Positions 63,692 to 64,000 of a stretch of 64,000 bases of DNA are shown piece after piece. This DNA is from an uncultured Bacteroidia bacterium (lineage in GTDB: Bacteria; Bacteroidota; Bacteroidia; Bacteroidales; Prolixibacteraceae). The notes under the pieces were generated by a model. The model saw only the letters and a list, made by a program, of their open reading frames with translations. It searched no databases and was not told where the DNA came from. The DNA lies in the NCBI GenBank assembly GCA_903907075.1, contig CAIVMQ010000113.1, positions 1 through 64,000 on the forward strand. Direction: 5' to 3'. Position numbers and translations under genes: made by a program. Within the stretch, counting starts at the first letter, position 1, and each line of letters opens with the position of its first letter.

Positions 63692-64000
63692 ATGAAAAAA
63701 ATTGAAGCTATTGTTCGCAAAACTAAATTCGATATTGTTAGAAAAGCTTTGCATGAGGCAGATATCGATTTTCTCTCCTGGTGGGAAGTAAAAGGGCAGG
63801 GTACTGCTAAACAAGGTTTGATCTTTAGAGGTGTAGCCTATGATGTCAATACAATCGATAGGGTCTATATCTCATTTGTAGTGCGTGATATCAATGTCGA
63901 AAAATCCATTAACGCGATTCTCAAATCAGCCTACACAGGCGAGAGTGGAGATGGACGAATATTTGTCACTCAGATTGAACAATCTGTCCGAATTAGAACC
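63692..64000 (+). CDS. P-II family nitrogen regulatory protein (partial, runs off the window)
   Basis: Absent from the ORF track because the stop is beyond the window. 103 codons are visible: MKKIEAIVRKTKFDIVRKAL at the N terminus, a T-loop GQGTAKQGLIFRGVAYDVN with the tyrosine corresponding to Tyr51 of GlnB, and the B-loop TGESGDGRIFV for nucleotide binding, ending near the family C terminus (QSVRIRT). P-II proteins sense 2-oxoglutarate and ATP/ADP and control ammonium transporters (Amt), glutamine synthetase or, in some bacteria, the ArgB kinase. An amt gene just beyond the window would fit. Confidence 0.93.
   Translation, partial: MKKIEAIVRKTKFDIVRKALHEADIDFLSWWEVKGQGTAKQGLIFRGVAYDVNTIDRVYISFVVRDINVEKSINAILKSAYTGESGDGRIFVTQIEQSVRIRT

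Overview
The window is a chromosomal segment of a member of the Bacteroidota, most likely of the order Bacteroidales/Marinilabiliales. The reasons are: the carbamoyltransferase is the Bacteroidota-type ArgF' (succinylornithine class) rather than ordinary OTC; several promoters match the Bacteroidota consensus TTG-N19-21-TAnnTTTG; start codons are preceded by A-rich sequence instead of a Shine-Dalgarno box; and there are family-typical proteins (PadR/PspC/DUF4252 cluster, DUF1460 amidase, helix-turn-helix-less NtrC-like regulator with GAFTSA). No insertion sequence, prophage, CRISPR array, rRNA or tRNA is visible. The segment looks like stable core genome.

Layout. 1-6 kb: RNase G, DsbD, methionine aminopeptidase, a Yip1-like membrane protein and SmpB. 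6-9 kb (minus): small lipoprotein, PadR regulator, PspC-domain protein and DUF4252 protein. 9-16 kb: TypA/BipA, endonuclease IV, a degenerate recombinase-like protein, a sialate O-acetylesterase, a PhzF-like protein and a creatininase-family hydrolase. 16.3-16.9 kb: a gene-free, purine-rich (minus strand) stretch with its own promoter, many GNRA-capped hairpins and a terminator, interpreted as a large structured non-coding RNA of unrecognised family. 17-27 kb (minus): NhaD-Ppx-response regulator operon, an ABC-2 exporter pair, CPBP protease, SRPBCC protein, TspO and an SDR/DUF2867 protein.

26.7-51.4 kb is an amino-acid biosynthesis supercluster. carAB (minus) diverges from argR-GNAT-argG-argC, followed by argD-proC-proB-proA-argF'-argB-argE and then, behind its own promoter and a textbook histidine attenuator (leader peptide MTIISIHTGHHHHLP), the complete set hisG-D-C-B-(purU-tlpA-like)-hisH-A-F-IE. 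51.5-64 kb: DUF1460 amidase, nitroreductase, gltD/gltB glutamate synthase, argH, a purple-acid-phosphatase-like enzyme, a porin-like outer membrane protein and a truncated P-II regulator gene that the ORF track missed.

Together the genes give a complete route from glutamine/2-oxoglutarate to glutamate (GltBD), carbamoyl phosphate (CarAB), arginine (GNAT, ArgB-C-D-F'-E-G-H), proline (ProB-A-C) and histidine (all steps from PRPP), with ArgR, ARG-box-like palindromes, two leader terminators and P-II as visible control points. ArgF' keeps the proline at position 90 that marks succinylornithine specificity, so arginine is probably made through succinylated, not acetylated, intermediates. The two most interesting items are the unassigned ~550-nt RNA at 16.3-16.85 kb and the leader-based regulation of the his and car operons.
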